A stretch of DNA of 64,000 nucleotides. It comes from Methanosarcina mazei S-6 (lineage in GTDB: Archaea > Halobacteriota > Methanosarcinia > Methanosarcinales > Methanosarcinaceae). Shown here in pieces: positions 17,121 through 26,180 of this stretch (the first letter of the stretch is position 1; each line of letters opens with the position of its first letter). Under the pieces are notes generated by a model. The model was not told where the DNA came from and searched no databases. It saw only the letters and a program-made list of their open reading frames with translations. The stretch is taken from positions 1,488,001 through 1,552,000 of the forward strand of contig NZ_CP009512.1 of the NCBI RefSeq assembly GCF_000970205.1. The letters run 5' to 3'. Position numbers and translations under genes: made by a program.

Positions 17121-18299
17121 GTGAATCTCATGAATTATGAACTCTTTATCGCCTTCAGGCAGATTCGGGCAAGAAAATTCCAGACTCTTCTTTCGGTAGG
17201 AGCTATAGCCATTGCTGTAATGGTACTTACGGTTTCCCAGGCACTAATGGTGGGTTTTACAGGAGAACTTTATAAAACTACCGTTGACAAACTCCCGCAT
17301 GTCTCGGTCTCACCTCAGGAAGGCGAGGATTATATCTATCTTTACGGGACTCTCATGGAAAGGATCGGTACGATTGAGGGAGTCACCGCAGTTTCCCCTT
17401 TCCTTACAGGGCAGGCTTCTTTCAGGTTCAAGGACAATTCCCTGAACGCCGAGTTAAGGGGCGTGGTTCCTTCACAGGAAAATGAAATAAGCTCTATTGA
17501 AGAAGATATTGTTGAAGGCAGTTTCAGGGAACTGGAATTTTCAAGAAATACTGTTGTTATAGGCTCAAAACTGGCGGAAAAACTCGAAGTTAACCTTGGG
17601 GATTCCATAGCTGTGTCTTTTCCGAACGCAAATCCCCTCTCTCTCAGGGTTGTAGGGATTTTTCATACGAGATCTCCTCTGGATGAGTCTTTGACCTATA
17701 CATCCCTTGATACTGCCCGGCGGTTCTATGATGTCCCCAATGTGGTTAACGGCGTCTGGGTACGGCTTTCTGATTTTAACAGGGACCGTGAAGTTGCAGA
17801 GGAGATCGAAGAACTCGGTTATAATGCGAGGGGATGGACAGAGACAAACCCTGCAATCCTACGCACGATTGCTATTGAAAGAACATCGAATAACGTTGTA
17901 TACGGGCTTATTATTGTCATAGCTTCTTTTGGTGTGGTAAGCACCCTGAACCTTTCAGTAATAGGCGCGACAGGCCAGATAGGTATGCTCCGCGCTATGG
18001 GCGCCCCGGTTTCAAGTATTCAGAGAATTTTCATACTCCAGAGCGGGATTCTTGGCCTTCTGGGAGCTCTTGTAGGTACTTTTGCTGGGGTTCTCATATC
18101 CCTGGCAATAGGACAGTATGAGATTCCCTCAACGCAGGCAGATGTTTACGCTGGCATGTCCTTTATCCCTATTGTCGTGCGGGCTCAGGACATCCTTATT
18201 ATAATTCTCGCAGTTTTCCTTCTGAACCTTATTACAGGAATTTATCCCGCCAGGCAGGCAGCGAAGCTGGACCCTGTGAAAGCTATAAGCACAAGGTAA
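17121..18299 (+). CDS. ABC transporter permease, FtsX/MacB (LolC/E-like) type
   Basis: A 392-residue permease with the MacB/LolC layout: one N-terminal membrane helix (about residues 22-45), a large extracytoplasmic MacB-PCD domain (about 46-260), then three C-terminal helices beginning near YGLIIVIASFGVVSTLNLSV and including the conserved QIGMLRAMGA coupling segment. The end reads YPARQAAKLDPVKAIS, the usual family close. The start is GTG at 17121 or ATG at 17130. Such permeases work with an ATPase of the LolD type, but no ATPase gene is adjacent: 18300-19364 has no ORF. Substrate unknown; lipoprotein or peptide extrusion is possible. Confidence 0.85.
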   Translation: MNLMNYELFIAFRQIRARKFQTLLSVGAIAIAVMVLTVSQALMVGFTGELYKTTVDKLPHVSVSPQEGEDYIYLYGTLMERIGTIEGVTAVSPFLTGQASFRFKDNSLNAELRGVVPSQENEISSIEEDIVEGSFRELEFSRNTVVIGSKLAEKLEVNLGDSIAVSFPNANPLSLRVVGIFHTRSPLDESLTYTSLDTARRFYDVPNVVNGVWVRLSDFNRDREVAEEIEELGYNARGWTETNPAILRTIAIERTSNNVVYGLIIVIASFGVVSTLNLSVIGATGQIGMLRAMGAPVSSIQRIFILQSGILGLLGALVGTFAGVLISLAIGQYEIPSTQADVYAGMSFIPIVVRAQDILIIILAVFLLNLITGIYPARQAAKLDPVKAISTR

Positions 18300-18494
18300 T
18301 CATGCTGAATATCTTATCATGCGAGCCCCAAAATACTCGATTTTATGCCGGATATTCCGAAGGTCTGATGTGTACGTTAATAGAAAATTAAACCGCAGGA
18401 TTGAAGCTTAAAACTATATAGAAGTGTAAATAAGTAGTTAGGACAGATAAGTACAATAAATCCATGAGCATTTGGATAAAGTTATTAGAGGTAG

Positions 18495-18562
18495 AAATTC
18501 TCCTTTCAGGTAAATTCTCCTTTCAGGTAAATTCTCCTTTCAGGTAAATTCTCCTTTCAGGT
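18495..18562. repeat. 17-bp tandem repeat, four perfect copies
   Basis: Four identical head-to-tail copies of AAATTCTCCTTTCAGGT, with a partial fifth. They are about 200 bp downstream of the permease stop and about 200 bp upstream of the first candidate small RNA. Confidence 0.95.
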
Positions 18563-18757
18563 AAATTCTTCGTTAAAGCAGCAGTTTTTCCCTGTTTTCC
18601 CTTTTATTCATCAAATCATTAGAAATAATTTATGATTGCAAAAAAATTAATGAGGCTCTTAAAATTATCTATCACATTAAACATTTCAACGAGAGCCAAT
18701 ACGTCACCAGGATTGAAATTTCAATTCCGGTAAATATATATCTTTTTTGACGAATGA

Positions 18758-18857
18758 TTACTTACTTAGTAAGCGTAGCGAACAGAAACAAACAAGAACC
18801 TTGTGCAGGAATTCTCATCAACTGATCATTGCATGGGAATTCTCTTTTTTTATTTTT
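18758..18857 (+). ncRNA. Candidate small RNA A
   Basis: No ORF is supported in this stretch. A TATA-like box (TAAATATATA, 18731-18740) stands about 25 nt before a hairpin CTTAC-TTA-GTAAG (18761-18773). A second hairpin ACAAG-AAC-CTTGT (18792-18804) follows. Then two GAATTC elements (18809-18814 and 18837-18842) can pair, followed by a long T-tract (18845 onward). The block CTGATCA...GGGAATTC...T-tract recurs in candidate B about 250 bp downstream. The opposite-strand ORF over this stretch has no start context. Confidence 0.4.
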
Positions 18858-19020
18858 ACAGCCTACCGGCTGAAATAACTTTTTTATAGCTGTAATCTGT
18901 TTTTTCAGACGTACTGTACTTTTTTTAAGGAAGCTCTTCCTGAATTTCAACGACTGTTCTTAATAACTTTAGCTTTTCAGAAGAATTTCGAAAACTTTAT
19001 TTATGCTGATATTATATCTC

Positions 19021-19111
19021 TGTTCGCTAATTTGTAGCACAGACCGAACATTTGGGTGGGGGATTACCGACAGCTGATCACTGTCAAAAGGGAATTCCCT
19101 TTTTATTTTTC
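19021..19111 (+). ncRNA. Candidate small RNA B
   Basis: A TATA-like stretch (around 18997-19019) is followed by TGTTCG (19021-19026)/CGAACA (19045-19050), then GACAG-CTGATCA-CTGTC (19069-19085), then the terminator-like AAAGGG-AATT-CCCTTT (19087-19102) leading into T-rich sequence. It shares the CTGATCA and GGGAATTC elements and T-tract with candidate A. The downstream gene begins 250 nt later, so it may be an independent transcript or a leader. Confidence 0.5.
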
Positions 19112-19364
19112 TTTTCCGAATACTATTTTTTAGCTTGCATTAACCTCTTTTTAAAAATTACTAATTTTTTTGATTTTTCTGCAGTTTTTAAATTTTATTG
19201 CATGGACGTTTTTCCAGAAATTTGATAAATTTTCTGTCTTCGTGAATATACAATTGCAGTTAAACTGCAGTTTGCGCAAAAAAATCTTTTATATAATTTC
19301 GGATATTACGGCTTCTGTCACCGGATACAAATATTTATATTCTTTGGTAGATAATTTTACTTTG

Positions 19365-19586
19365 ATGGATGATAGCAAAGAATACCAGCTTTATCTTGAA
19401 GCCCTTGATGAAGAACGGTCTGCATGGTCCAGGAGGACTGCTATAAAGAGGCTCAGCGAATGCAAAACAGAAGAGTCTCTTTATTATCTTAACGAACTTG
19501 TTGTTGACAGGTATTTTCTGGTTCCGGATTGGCTTAAAAAGGTTGCAAGGGAATATTACGTATCTCTATGCCTCGAGTTCCTCTAA
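19365..19586 (+). CDS. Small charged helical protein
   Basis: A 73-residue protein starting MDDSKEYQLYLEALDEERSAWSRR. It reads as two or three amphipathic helices with RTAIKRLSECKTEESLYYLNELV in the middle, similar in texture to a single HEAT-type repeat. The open frame extends upstream to 19170, but those residues look like translated leader, so I start at ATG 19365 (TTG 19362 is adjacent). No clear ribosome site. No family recognised. Confidence 0.5.
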   Translation: MDDSKEYQLYLEALDEERSAWSRRTAIKRLSECKTEESLYYLNELVVDRYFLVPDWLKKVAREYYVSLCLEFL

Positions 19587-19665
19587 TAGCTTAATTTTTA
19601 ATAAACTACCCTTCAAACCTTTTTCTTTTAATAGCCGTACCCAGGTTTATATTCCAGAAGCTCAG

Positions 19666-19761
19666 GCTCCTTCAAAGGCGGATGATAAGCGACTTTCTAT
19701 TTCAAAAGTCCATGCTCCTTCAAAAGCATACGACAGGCAACTTTCTATTTCAAAAGTGAAT
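19666..19761. repeat. 48-bp direct repeat, two imperfect copies
   Basis: Two adjacent copies beginning GCTCCTTCAAA(A/G)GC and ending with ACTTTCTATTTCAAAAGT. They begin 80 nt after the stop of the small helical protein. The frame through them is open but has no likely start. Confidence 0.85.
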
Positions 19762-20109
19762 TCTTTTTAGTTCAGTTCAGCCAGGATTCAAAATCAAAAA
19801 CTTTAAATTTATTTAGAACCAGAAAAAAGCGTATCTCTGCCAGATCTGGTATATACAAAGCACATAATTCTTAAGCAGCCCGATACTCCTGTAATATCCT
19901 GAGAATCGGTATGCTTAAGGCTGTGAAGGTACCCTTTACTAATATATTCTTATCTCTGGCTACTGTACTAAATTAAGAACCGCTTCTTTCCGCTAACTTA
20001 TATAAAAGATACCTGATTCTTTGTTGAATTCGGGCTTTTATGATTAATGAGCTTATTGATTACTTATAAAGAGTAAGTTGGAAGCAGTAAGTTAAAAACT
20101 TATTTGAAT

Positions 20110-20207
20110 GAATATCTGTTTAAAAGATAATTTGTTTAAAAGATGATTTGTTTAAATGATAATTTGTTTAAACGATAATTCGTTGTAACGATAATCTGCT
20201 GTAATTA
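20110..20207. repeat. 18-bp degenerate tandem repeat upstream of a small membrane protein
   Basis: About five copies of a unit like TTTGTTTAAA(A/T/C)GATAA, drifting in the last copies. It lies directly before the ribosome site of the gene at 20228, so it would be in the 5' leader. The remaining spacer (19762-20110) shows nothing clear. Confidence 0.8.
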
Positions 20208-20227
20208 TCTCAGGAGGAACCATATTT

Positions 20228-20434
20228 ATGCCTAAGGATACCGAAAAGACATTGGGAGTACCGGCAGCAATTCTGTTGCTTATTGGAGGAGTATTCACAG
20301 TTATTTTATTCTATTTTATGTTCCAATTTGCTGAACAGGAAAACCTTATTATGGTCATCTTAACTGCATTATTAATAGGCGTGGTTTCAATGATTGTAGC
20401 TAAAGTTCTGGGCCGCATATCCAGGATCAGATGA
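20228..20434 (+). CDS. Small two-helix membrane protein
   Basis: 68 residues from an ATG preceded by CAGGAGGA, a strong ribosome site. Two hydrophobic helices (about residues 10-32, VPAAILLLIGGVFTVILFYF, and 40-60, IMVILTALLIGVVSMIVA) are joined by a short acidic loop, with a basic end (KVLGRISRIR). No family recognised. It is monocistronic. Confidence 0.65.
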   Translation: MPKDTEKTLGVPAAILLLIGGVFTVILFYFMFQFAEQENLIMVILTALLIGVVSMIVAKVLGRISRIR

Positions 20435-20806
20435 CCGGGGTTAAGTGCACGCTTACTTTTATTAATTTCTTTTCCTCTCTTTTTTCTGCACCATTACCAG
20501 ATCATAAATTTTATTGTTTAATCAGGAATTACTCTGAATTTTTTATCGGGCATCTTGGGCGTCTTATCAATGCTGATATTCCTGAAAGGTCAAGTCTGTA
20601 AAAAATACAATAAAAAATAATTCATTCTGAATTTTCTCTGGTTTGAGGAATAACTATTCAAATATGCTCTGCTTTCAGTTGAATATTCCATCTAAAATTC
20701 CGCTAAACAAAGATTTCAAATGAAATTCCGTTAAACAAGGTTTCAAATGAAAAAGAGTCTCTAAAAAAGGTATCTTAAACCGAAGATCTGGAGAAGAGGT
20801 TAAGGA
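20435..20806. other. Spacer without recognisable gene
   Basis: 372 nt. From about 20690 there are two copies of a (T)CCGTTAAACAAGGTTTCAAATGAAA-like stretch, each under 20 identical bases. Otherwise nothing seen. Confidence 0.4.
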
Positions 20807-21682
20807 ATGCAAAAACGGGCATATTTACTTATTGCTGTGAGTGGTTCCCTTTGGGGTACAATAGGAATTTTTGTCCGGGAGCTCTACGGTTTAGGGTTTT
20901 CTACTCTTCAGATCGTAACCATGAGGGTGTTCTCAGCGGCTGTTATCATGCTGCTATACCTTCTTTTTACAAAACCGGAACTGCTGAAAATCAGATTCCG
21001 GGATTCTCTTTATTTTGTGGGGACAGGTATCCTCAGCATTGTTTTCTTTAACCTCTGTTATTTTATCACCATCAGAGAGACGTCTATAGCAATTGCAGTC
21101 ACCCTCCTGTATACAGCCCCTGCATTTGTTGCAATACTTTCCAGGATTATTTTCAGGGAAAGCCTGGATGCAAAAAAACTTTTTTCTCTGGGCCTTACCC
21201 TCACAGGGTGTGCTTTTGTAACCGGCTACCTTCCTGAACTCGGAAATTCTCCCTCTATCACTCTGCCCTGGCTCCTTACAGGGCTGGGGGCAGGTTTCGG
21301 GTATGCCCTTTACAGTATTTTCGGAAAAGTTGCTCTTAAAAAGTACGATACTGTAACAATCACAGCCTACACTTTCTTTTTTGCCAGCCTTGCCCTCCTG
21401 CCTCTGGTTAGCTTTGAAACTTCAGGAGAGGCTTTCTCTACGGGAAGTTTCTGGACCTACCTTATAGGTCTTGGCTTCTTCCCCACTGTTCTTGCCTATT
21501 TGCTTTACACAAAAGGGCTTGAAGAAGTCGAATCTAGCAGGGCGGCTATAGTAGCGACAGTAGAGCCTGTAGTGGCTACCTTTGCAGGTTTCTTCTTTTT
21601 CAGGGAAATAGTGTCAGGCTGGCAACTGGCAGGGATACTCTTTGTACTTGCAGGTGTGGTGCTTATACAGGAGAGAAAATGA
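20807..21682 (+). CDS. EamA/DMT-family transporter
   Basis: A 291-residue membrane protein with ten predicted helices in two EamA repeats, the usual drug/metabolite transporter layout and length. Family marks are SGSLWGTIGIFVRELY at the start, the first-repeat end with YTAPAFVAILSRIIFRE, and in the second repeat EEVESSRAAIVATVEPVVA before FFFREIVSGWQLAGILFVLAGV. Substrates in the family range over amino acids, sugars and nucleobases; none can be assigned. The start ATG follows GAGGTTAAGGA. Confidence 0.85.
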   Translation: MQKRAYLLIAVSGSLWGTIGIFVRELYGLGFSTLQIVTMRVFSAAVIMLLYLLFTKPELLKIRFRDSLYFVGTGILSIVFFNLCYFITIRETSIAIAVTLLYTAPAFVAILSRIIFRESLDAKKLFSLGLTLTGCAFVTGYLPELGNSPSITLPWLLTGLGAGFGYALYSIFGKVALKKYDTVTITAYTFFFASLALLPLVSFETSGEAFSTGSFWTYLIGLGFFPTVLAYLLYTKGLEEVESSRAAIVATVEPVVATFAGFFFFREIVSGWQLAGILFVLAGVVLIQERK

Positions 21683-22040
21683 AAATTTCCTCAAATTTTC
21701 TCCCTAAACTCTAATTTTTAATCTTTTTTCACTGCATGCTTTCAGTTTTCTTTTTGCTTTCACAGAATCGCTTAGAATAATAACAAGGTTAATATGTCTG
21801 GTAAGTTCTGTATTTAGTCTGATATCTTATCTGATAATGTGAATATCATCTGATATCATACCTTACTTCCCATGTCCTTTACTCCATATGTGCTACGTTT
21901 GATCTTTTCCCGCCACATATTTTCAGATTTTCTGTTAGTTTTCGGCGCTGAAAAAGCCAGCAGAATATCTGGTCCGGGCGAAATAAATTACAATGACATA
22001 ATCATAATTATATTGAGAATGAAAAGGATGGTGTTATTTG
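21683..22040. other. Spacer without recognisable gene
   Basis: 358 nt upstream of the AMP phosphorylase gene. AT-rich; it includes a repeated CTGATATCAT-type stretch near 21815-21860. No ORF supported. Confidence 0.4.
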
Positions 22041-23561
22041 ATGCAGTTGAAGCTGGAACATTATAATATAAAAATTGGACAGCACAAAGTGTTGCTGAAT
22101 ATTGTCGATGCGAAAGAACTGGGAGTCAACCCCGGAGATAGGGTCCGCATCCGGGGGCATCAAAGCCTTTCTGCCATTGTGGACACAACTGATGACATGG
22201 TTCCTCCGGGAACTCTTGGTGTCTTTACTGAAGTTTATGAACATTTCGAAGACTGGGATAAGCCGGTAGAAGTTGTCCCTTCTTTTCGCTCAAAATCCGC
22301 AGCCGTTATCAAAAAAATGCTGGACAAAAAGCCTGTTGTACAGGACGAGATCAAAATGCTTGTAAGCGATATCGTTGATGAAAACCTGAGCGATGTCGAG
22401 CTTTCTGCCTTTATAACAGCTTCATATATCCACGGGATGACCGATGACGAAGTCGAATGGCTGACAAGGGCAATGATAGATACAGGAGACACTATCGAAT
22501 TCGATACGCACCCTATTATGGACAAGCACTCGATAGGTGGGGTTCCCGGAAACAAGATTTCTCTCCTTATTGTCCCCATAGTTGCCGCAAACGGGCTGCT
22601 CATCCCAAAGACCAGTTCAAGGGCTATCACGGGTGCAGGCGGGACTGCCGACCTTATGGAAGTGCTCTCTCCTGTTGAGTTCAGCTCGCAGGAAGTAAAG
22701 GAGATAACCGAAAAGGTAGGAGGAGCACTCGTCTGGGGCGGAGCTACAAATATTGCGCCTGCAGATGATAAGCTCATCAAAATTGAATATCCCCTGTCCA
22801 TTGACCCTTATTACCAGATGCTTGCCTCAATCATGGCAAAAAAAGGAGCCATCGGGGCAGACAATGTGGTAATGGATATCCCTGTCGGGCCGGGCACGAA
22901 GGTCCCCACAGTTCAGGAAGGACAGAAACTGGCCAGAGACCTCATCAACCTCGGGCACAGACTTGGAATGAATGTTGAGTGCGCTATTACTTACGGTTCG
23001 TCTCCTATCGGGAGGAGAGTAGGACCTTCTCTGGAAGTAAAGGAAGCCATGAAAGTCCTTGAGAGCATGGAAGGTCCAAACAGCCTTATTGAAAAGAGCG
23101 CGGCTCTCGCAGGCATTCTTCTTGAAATGGGAGGGGCAGCTCCGAGAGATCAGGGAAAAGAGCTTGCACTTGAAACTCTCAGGAGTGGAAAAGCTCTCGA
23201 GAAAATGAAACAGATCATTGAAGCCCAGGGAGGAGACCCGAACATCAAGTCCGATGATATTCAGACAGGGCAGTACACTGCTGATATTTTTGCTTCTACG
23301 GACGGGTATGTTATGGAGTTCGACAACAAATGGATAATTGAGATTGCCAGGCTTGCAGGAGCTCCAAATGACAAGGGAGCTGGAGTTGCAATACACAAAA
23401 AGAGAGGAGAACAGGTTAAAAAAGGAGATCCGATTCTCACCATATATGCCGAAAAAGAGATCAAACTTGATAATGCACTGGCAACGGCACAGAGGACAAA
23501 CCCGATAATAGTCGAAGGCATGCTTCTCAGAAGAATTCCTGGAACTTATGGGTTCCAGTAA
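22041..23561 (+). CDS. deoA: AMP phosphorylase
   Basis: A 506-residue archaeal AMP phosphorylase of the thymidine phosphorylase superfamily. It converts AMP and phosphate to adenine and ribose 1,5-bisphosphate. In archaea with type III RuBisCO this feeds the pentose bisphosphate pathway of nucleotide breakdown. The extra N-terminal domain (about residues 1-85) separates it from bacterial DeoA. The phosphorylase core has DKHSIGGVPGNKISLL, with KTSSRAITGAGGTADLMEVL and YPLSIDPYYQMLASIMAKKG. I start at ATG 22041 after AAGGATGGT; the TTG one codon earlier is less likely. The isomerase and RuBisCO genes are not in this window. Confidence 0.93.
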   Translation: MQLKLEHYNIKIGQHKVLLNIVDAKELGVNPGDRVRIRGHQSLSAIVDTTDDMVPPGTLGVFTEVYEHFEDWDKPVEVVPSFRSKSAAVIKKMLDKKPVVQDEIKMLVSDIVDENLSDVELSAFITASYIHGMTDDEVEWLTRAMIDTGDTIEFDTHPIMDKHSIGGVPGNKISLLIVPIVAANGLLIPKTSSRAITGAGGTADLMEVLSPVEFSSQEVKEITEKVGGALVWGGATNIAPADDKLIKIEYPLSIDPYYQMLASIMAKKGAIGADNVVMDIPVGPGTKVPTVQEGQKLARDLINLGHRLGMNVECAITYGSSPIGRRVGPSLEVKEAMKVLESMEGPNSLIEKSAALAGILLEMGGAAPRDQGKELALETLRSGKALEKMKQIIEAQGGDPNIKSDDIQTGQYTADIFASTDGYVMEFDNKWIIEIARLAGAPNDKGAGVAIHKKRGEQVKKGDPILTIYAEKEIKLDNALATAQRTNPIIVEGMLLRRIPGTYGFQ

Positions 23562-23652
23562 TATTTCTGTAAGAACAATTTTCTCTTTTTTTCTTTTTTT
23601 CAATGAAAGCTCAGTGAAACCCTTTAATACCTTGTCAGGGTTTTAGCCGGAC

Positions 23653-24186
23653 ATGAAGAGAATTGTATTACTGCGCCTGGGGCACCGCCCTGAGAGGGAC
23701 AAGAGGATTACCACACACGTTGGCTTAACTGCCAGGATGCTTGGAGCTGAAGGCATGCTTCTTGCTTCTGATGACTCCGGGATTGTGCAGAGCCTTGAAG
23801 ATGTGGTCAGGCGCTGGGGTGGAAACTTTTACATTAAAAATAATGTCAGCTTTAAACAGGAAATCAGAAACTGGAAAGAAGGAGGAGGTAAAGTCTGCCA
23901 CCTTTCCATGTACGGAGTCAACCTTCCGGATCTTGCTGACGAGCTTAAAAAGTGCGACAAATTAATGATTGTTGTGGGTGCGGAAAAAGTCCCTCCCGAA
24001 ATTTACCAGCTCGCTGACTGGAATGTGGCCGTGGGAAGCCAGCCTCATTCCGAAGTTGCGGCAGTTGCAATTACAATGGACAGAATCGCCGAGGGTGAGC
24101 CTCTTGAAAAAGAGTTTCCGGGCGCTGAACTGACAATTGTCCCTGCCGAAAGGGGCAAACATGTAATCGAAAATGCCGGGGAATGA
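23653..24186 (+). CDS. trm56: tRNA (cytidine-56-2'-O)-methyltransferase
   Basis: A 177-residue archaeal aTrm56 of the SPOUT superfamily. It methylates the 2'-O of C56 in the T-loop of tRNA using S-adenosylmethionine. The N-terminus MKRIVLLRLGHRPERDKRITTH is characteristic; the knot region near residues 108-140 contains MIVVGAEKVPPEIY and NVAVGSQPHSEVAA. Length fits the family. It lies 91 nt after AMP phosphorylase on the same strand and may be cotranscribed. Confidence 0.92.
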   Translation: MKRIVLLRLGHRPERDKRITTHVGLTARMLGAEGMLLASDDSGIVQSLEDVVRRWGGNFYIKNNVSFKQEIRNWKEGGGKVCHLSMYGVNLPDLADELKKCDKLMIVVGAEKVPPEIYQLADWNVAVGSQPHSEVAAVAITMDRIAEGEPLEKEFPGAELTIVPAERGKHVIENAGE

Positions 24187-24299
24187 AACGGGTTCAGCAG
24201 GTCATGACAGCAGCTTCTCGATTTTTATCTTTTATATTTTTGACTCTATGTTTTGTTACGAATATTTAGAAAAGTGTTAAATATAAGTTCGTCCTAGGA

Positions 24300-24424
24300 T
24301 AGATGTCTACAGGCAGTTATTCCTCCTGCTAACGTCAGGGCCCGGATTTTTCCGTTTTTGTTCCCGCCAGTAGGGGCTGGCAGGTGTGATTTCATCACGG
24401 ATCCGGAGAATTGATTTTTTTTCG
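24300..24424 (+). ncRNA. Candidate structured RNA (three-way junction)
   Basis: A TATA-like box (GTTAAATATAAG, 24275-24286) precedes an ORF-free GC-richer stretch. A closing stem CCGGAT (24342-24347)/ATCCGG (24401-24406) encloses two perfect hairpins: GCCAG (24366-24370)/CTGGC (24377-24381) and GTGAT (24386-24390)/ATCAC (24394-24398). A run of eight T follows at 24415-24422. GC content is well above the flanks. No known RNA family recognised. It could also be a leader for the membrane protein gene at 24545. Confidence 0.5.
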
Positions 24425-24544
24425 ATTGAGGGGTACATGCTGGCAAACTTTTCAAGTCAGACGCTTTATTTGCCAGGCATCCCTCTATTTTTTCCTCTTT
24501 TTTGAAATATAGATACATTCAAATAATATTAAAATGTAAGACTA

Positions 24545-24961
24545 ATGACTCATATGGATCTGGTAGCGCGGGAAATTAATTTATTAGCAGGATCTGTGCT
24601 TCTTTTTGTAGTTCTGGCTCTATTTTTTCATTTTTACAAAATCAGGCTGCTCTCTCATTCCCTCAGGCTCTGCAACTGGATCTGCGGGATGGCAATCAGT
24701 TCTGACAGCCCCTGGGTCAAAATGTTTGTTCTTCACCTTGTGTTTTTCATAAGGTTTCTTATGTACCTTGCAATTATTTCTCTTGAACAGGTGGATAAGC
24801 TTACAACCAGAAGCCTTTTCAGGCATTATATCTCAGGCAGCAGAATTGTTCTCCTTGAGTATATGTCTGCATTCACTCATTCGTCCAGTGAAATTGAAAA
24901 AAATATTTATAGTCGGAACTTCCAGGCTGCAGGCAGAACAGAACAGTTTATCAAAAAATAA
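24545..24961 (+). CDS. Membrane protein of unknown function
   Basis: 138 residues with two strong hydrophobic segments (about residues 13-30, LLAGSVLLFVVLALFFHF, and 60-78, VLHLVFFIRFLMYLAIISL), and a basic loop between them. The C-terminal 50 residues are polar and probably cytoplasmic. I recognise no family. The ATG at 24545 has no strong ribosome site; ATG at 24554 is equally possible. It may be expressed together with the structured region upstream. Confidence 0.55.
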   Translation: MTHMDLVAREINLLAGSVLLFVVLALFFHFYKIRLLSHSLRLCNWICGMAISSDSPWVKMFVLHLVFFIRFLMYLAIISLEQVDKLTTRSLFRHYISGSRIVLLEYMSAFTHSSSEIEKNIYSRNFQAAGRTEQFIKK

Positions 24962-25216
24962 TTTCCTGGAATTCCATATAACATTTTATGCCCGATGCTT
25001 TTTTTCTCAATTTTCGTAAGTATGGACTAATTATTTCTGATATGCGTGAAGTATTTTTAGTACGTCCTATGAATTTTCTTTTTCTTTAAAATATTCACGT
25101 TGTATCTTTTATATAGCAGAAGATTATATTCTGTCCTGAAATTATGGACTGCCGATCTTCATATCTGGAATTTTCGGCGTCTTGTTCTTGATTTTATGGG
25201 CAGGAAGCGTGTGGTA

Positions 25217-25726
25217 ATGAACATAACATTAATCGGTATGGCAGGAGCGGGGAAAAGTACCATAGGAAAAGCGCTTGCAAAACGTCTGGATTATACTTTT
25301 ATTGATGTTGACCGTTTGATCACAGATAGAACTGGAATGCCCCTCCAGGTACTCATTGATAAACAGGGCGATTCTGCTCTTCTCAGATTTGAGGAAGAAG
25401 CTATTCTGGGTCTTGGGCAGGTGGATAACTGTATTATTTCCCCGGGAGGGAGCGTAATTTATTCCGAAAAATCCATGGTCTACTTAAAAAACATCTCAAA
25501 AGTTGTCTTTCTGGACGCTTCTTTCAGGAGCATCGCAAGGCGAATACCGAATGCAAGAAGAAGAGGTATAGTGGGCCTGAGGGATAGAAGCCTTAAAGAA
25601 CTATTTGAAGAAAGGCTGGTTCTGTATAATAAATACGCTGATTTCTCCGTAAAAATCAGGGGAAAGGAAAATATTCAGGGGATTGTAGATCGAGTGATCA
25701 GGCTCTGTTTTATGGTGGAATCCTGA
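25217..25726 (+). CDS. Shikimate-kinase-like P-loop kinase
   Basis: A 169-residue kinase of the bacterial AroK superfamily, starting MNITLIGMAGAGKSTIGK (Walker A at residues 7-14). FIDVDRLI holds the Asp pair that binds shikimate in the family; ALLRFEEEA holds the matching Arg and Glu. The usual GGG of the third motif is SPGGS here, and the lid region reads NARRRGIVGLRDRSLKELFEERLVLYNKYADF. Methanogens normally phosphorylate shikimate with an unrelated GHMP kinase, so this protein may act on another small alcohol. The open frame reaches back to 25100, but the extra residues are not family-like. Confidence 0.75.
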   Translation: MNITLIGMAGAGKSTIGKALAKRLDYTFIDVDRLITDRTGMPLQVLIDKQGDSALLRFEEEAILGLGQVDNCIISPGGSVIYSEKSMVYLKNISKVVFLDASFRSIARRIPNARRRGIVGLRDRSLKELFEERLVLYNKYADFSVKIRGKENIQGIVDRVIRLCFMVES

Positions 25727-25835
25727 TTTGAGCATTAATTTTTCCTGAATAAGAGACTGATCCTGTTTTGTTTGTTTTCCATTCATTTCTATCTGTTTTC
25801 ATACATTATTATATATTATTATACATTATTATATA

Positions 25836-25911
25836 TTTCACATATTATTATATATTTCACATATTATTATATATTTCACATATTATTATATATTTCACAT
25901 ATTATTATATA
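25836..25911. repeat. 19-bp tandem repeat, four copies
   Basis: Four identical copies of TTTCACATATTATTATATA flanked by further TATTATA-rich units (25800-25835 and 25912-25990). The array lies 110 nt after the kinase stop, in the spacer before the ACT protein gene. The rest of the 450-nt spacer shows no gene. Confidence 0.9.
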
Positions 25912-26180
25912 TTTCATATATTTTTGTGCATTTTTATCTGTCTTCATATGTTTTTATCTATTTTCATATAATTTTATATAATTTCATCCATTTGTTTAGC
26001 TGAGACGATCAACACATGTATCGGTCTGAACCTTCTGCTTTAACAGTTTTATACCAGCATGGAGTTTCTACTCTAACAGTTTACTTTATTATCTATCAGG
26101 TCTTCAATCTCGACAAAATTCTTTGCTTACAGTTTTCATACACCGACCTGCAGACAAGCAGGCTTATCAGGAGATATTTC

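Noticed and set aside
18762-18950. Minus-strand ORF of 62 codons over candidate sRNA A
   Set aside because: No ribosome site, mixed basic composition, and it overlaps hairpins and T-tracts that better explain the sequence.
25768-25981. Two overlapping ORFs in the TATTATA-rich region
   Set aside because: They translate the 19-bp DNA repeat; amino acids are almost only Ile, Tyr, Phe and His, with no start signal.
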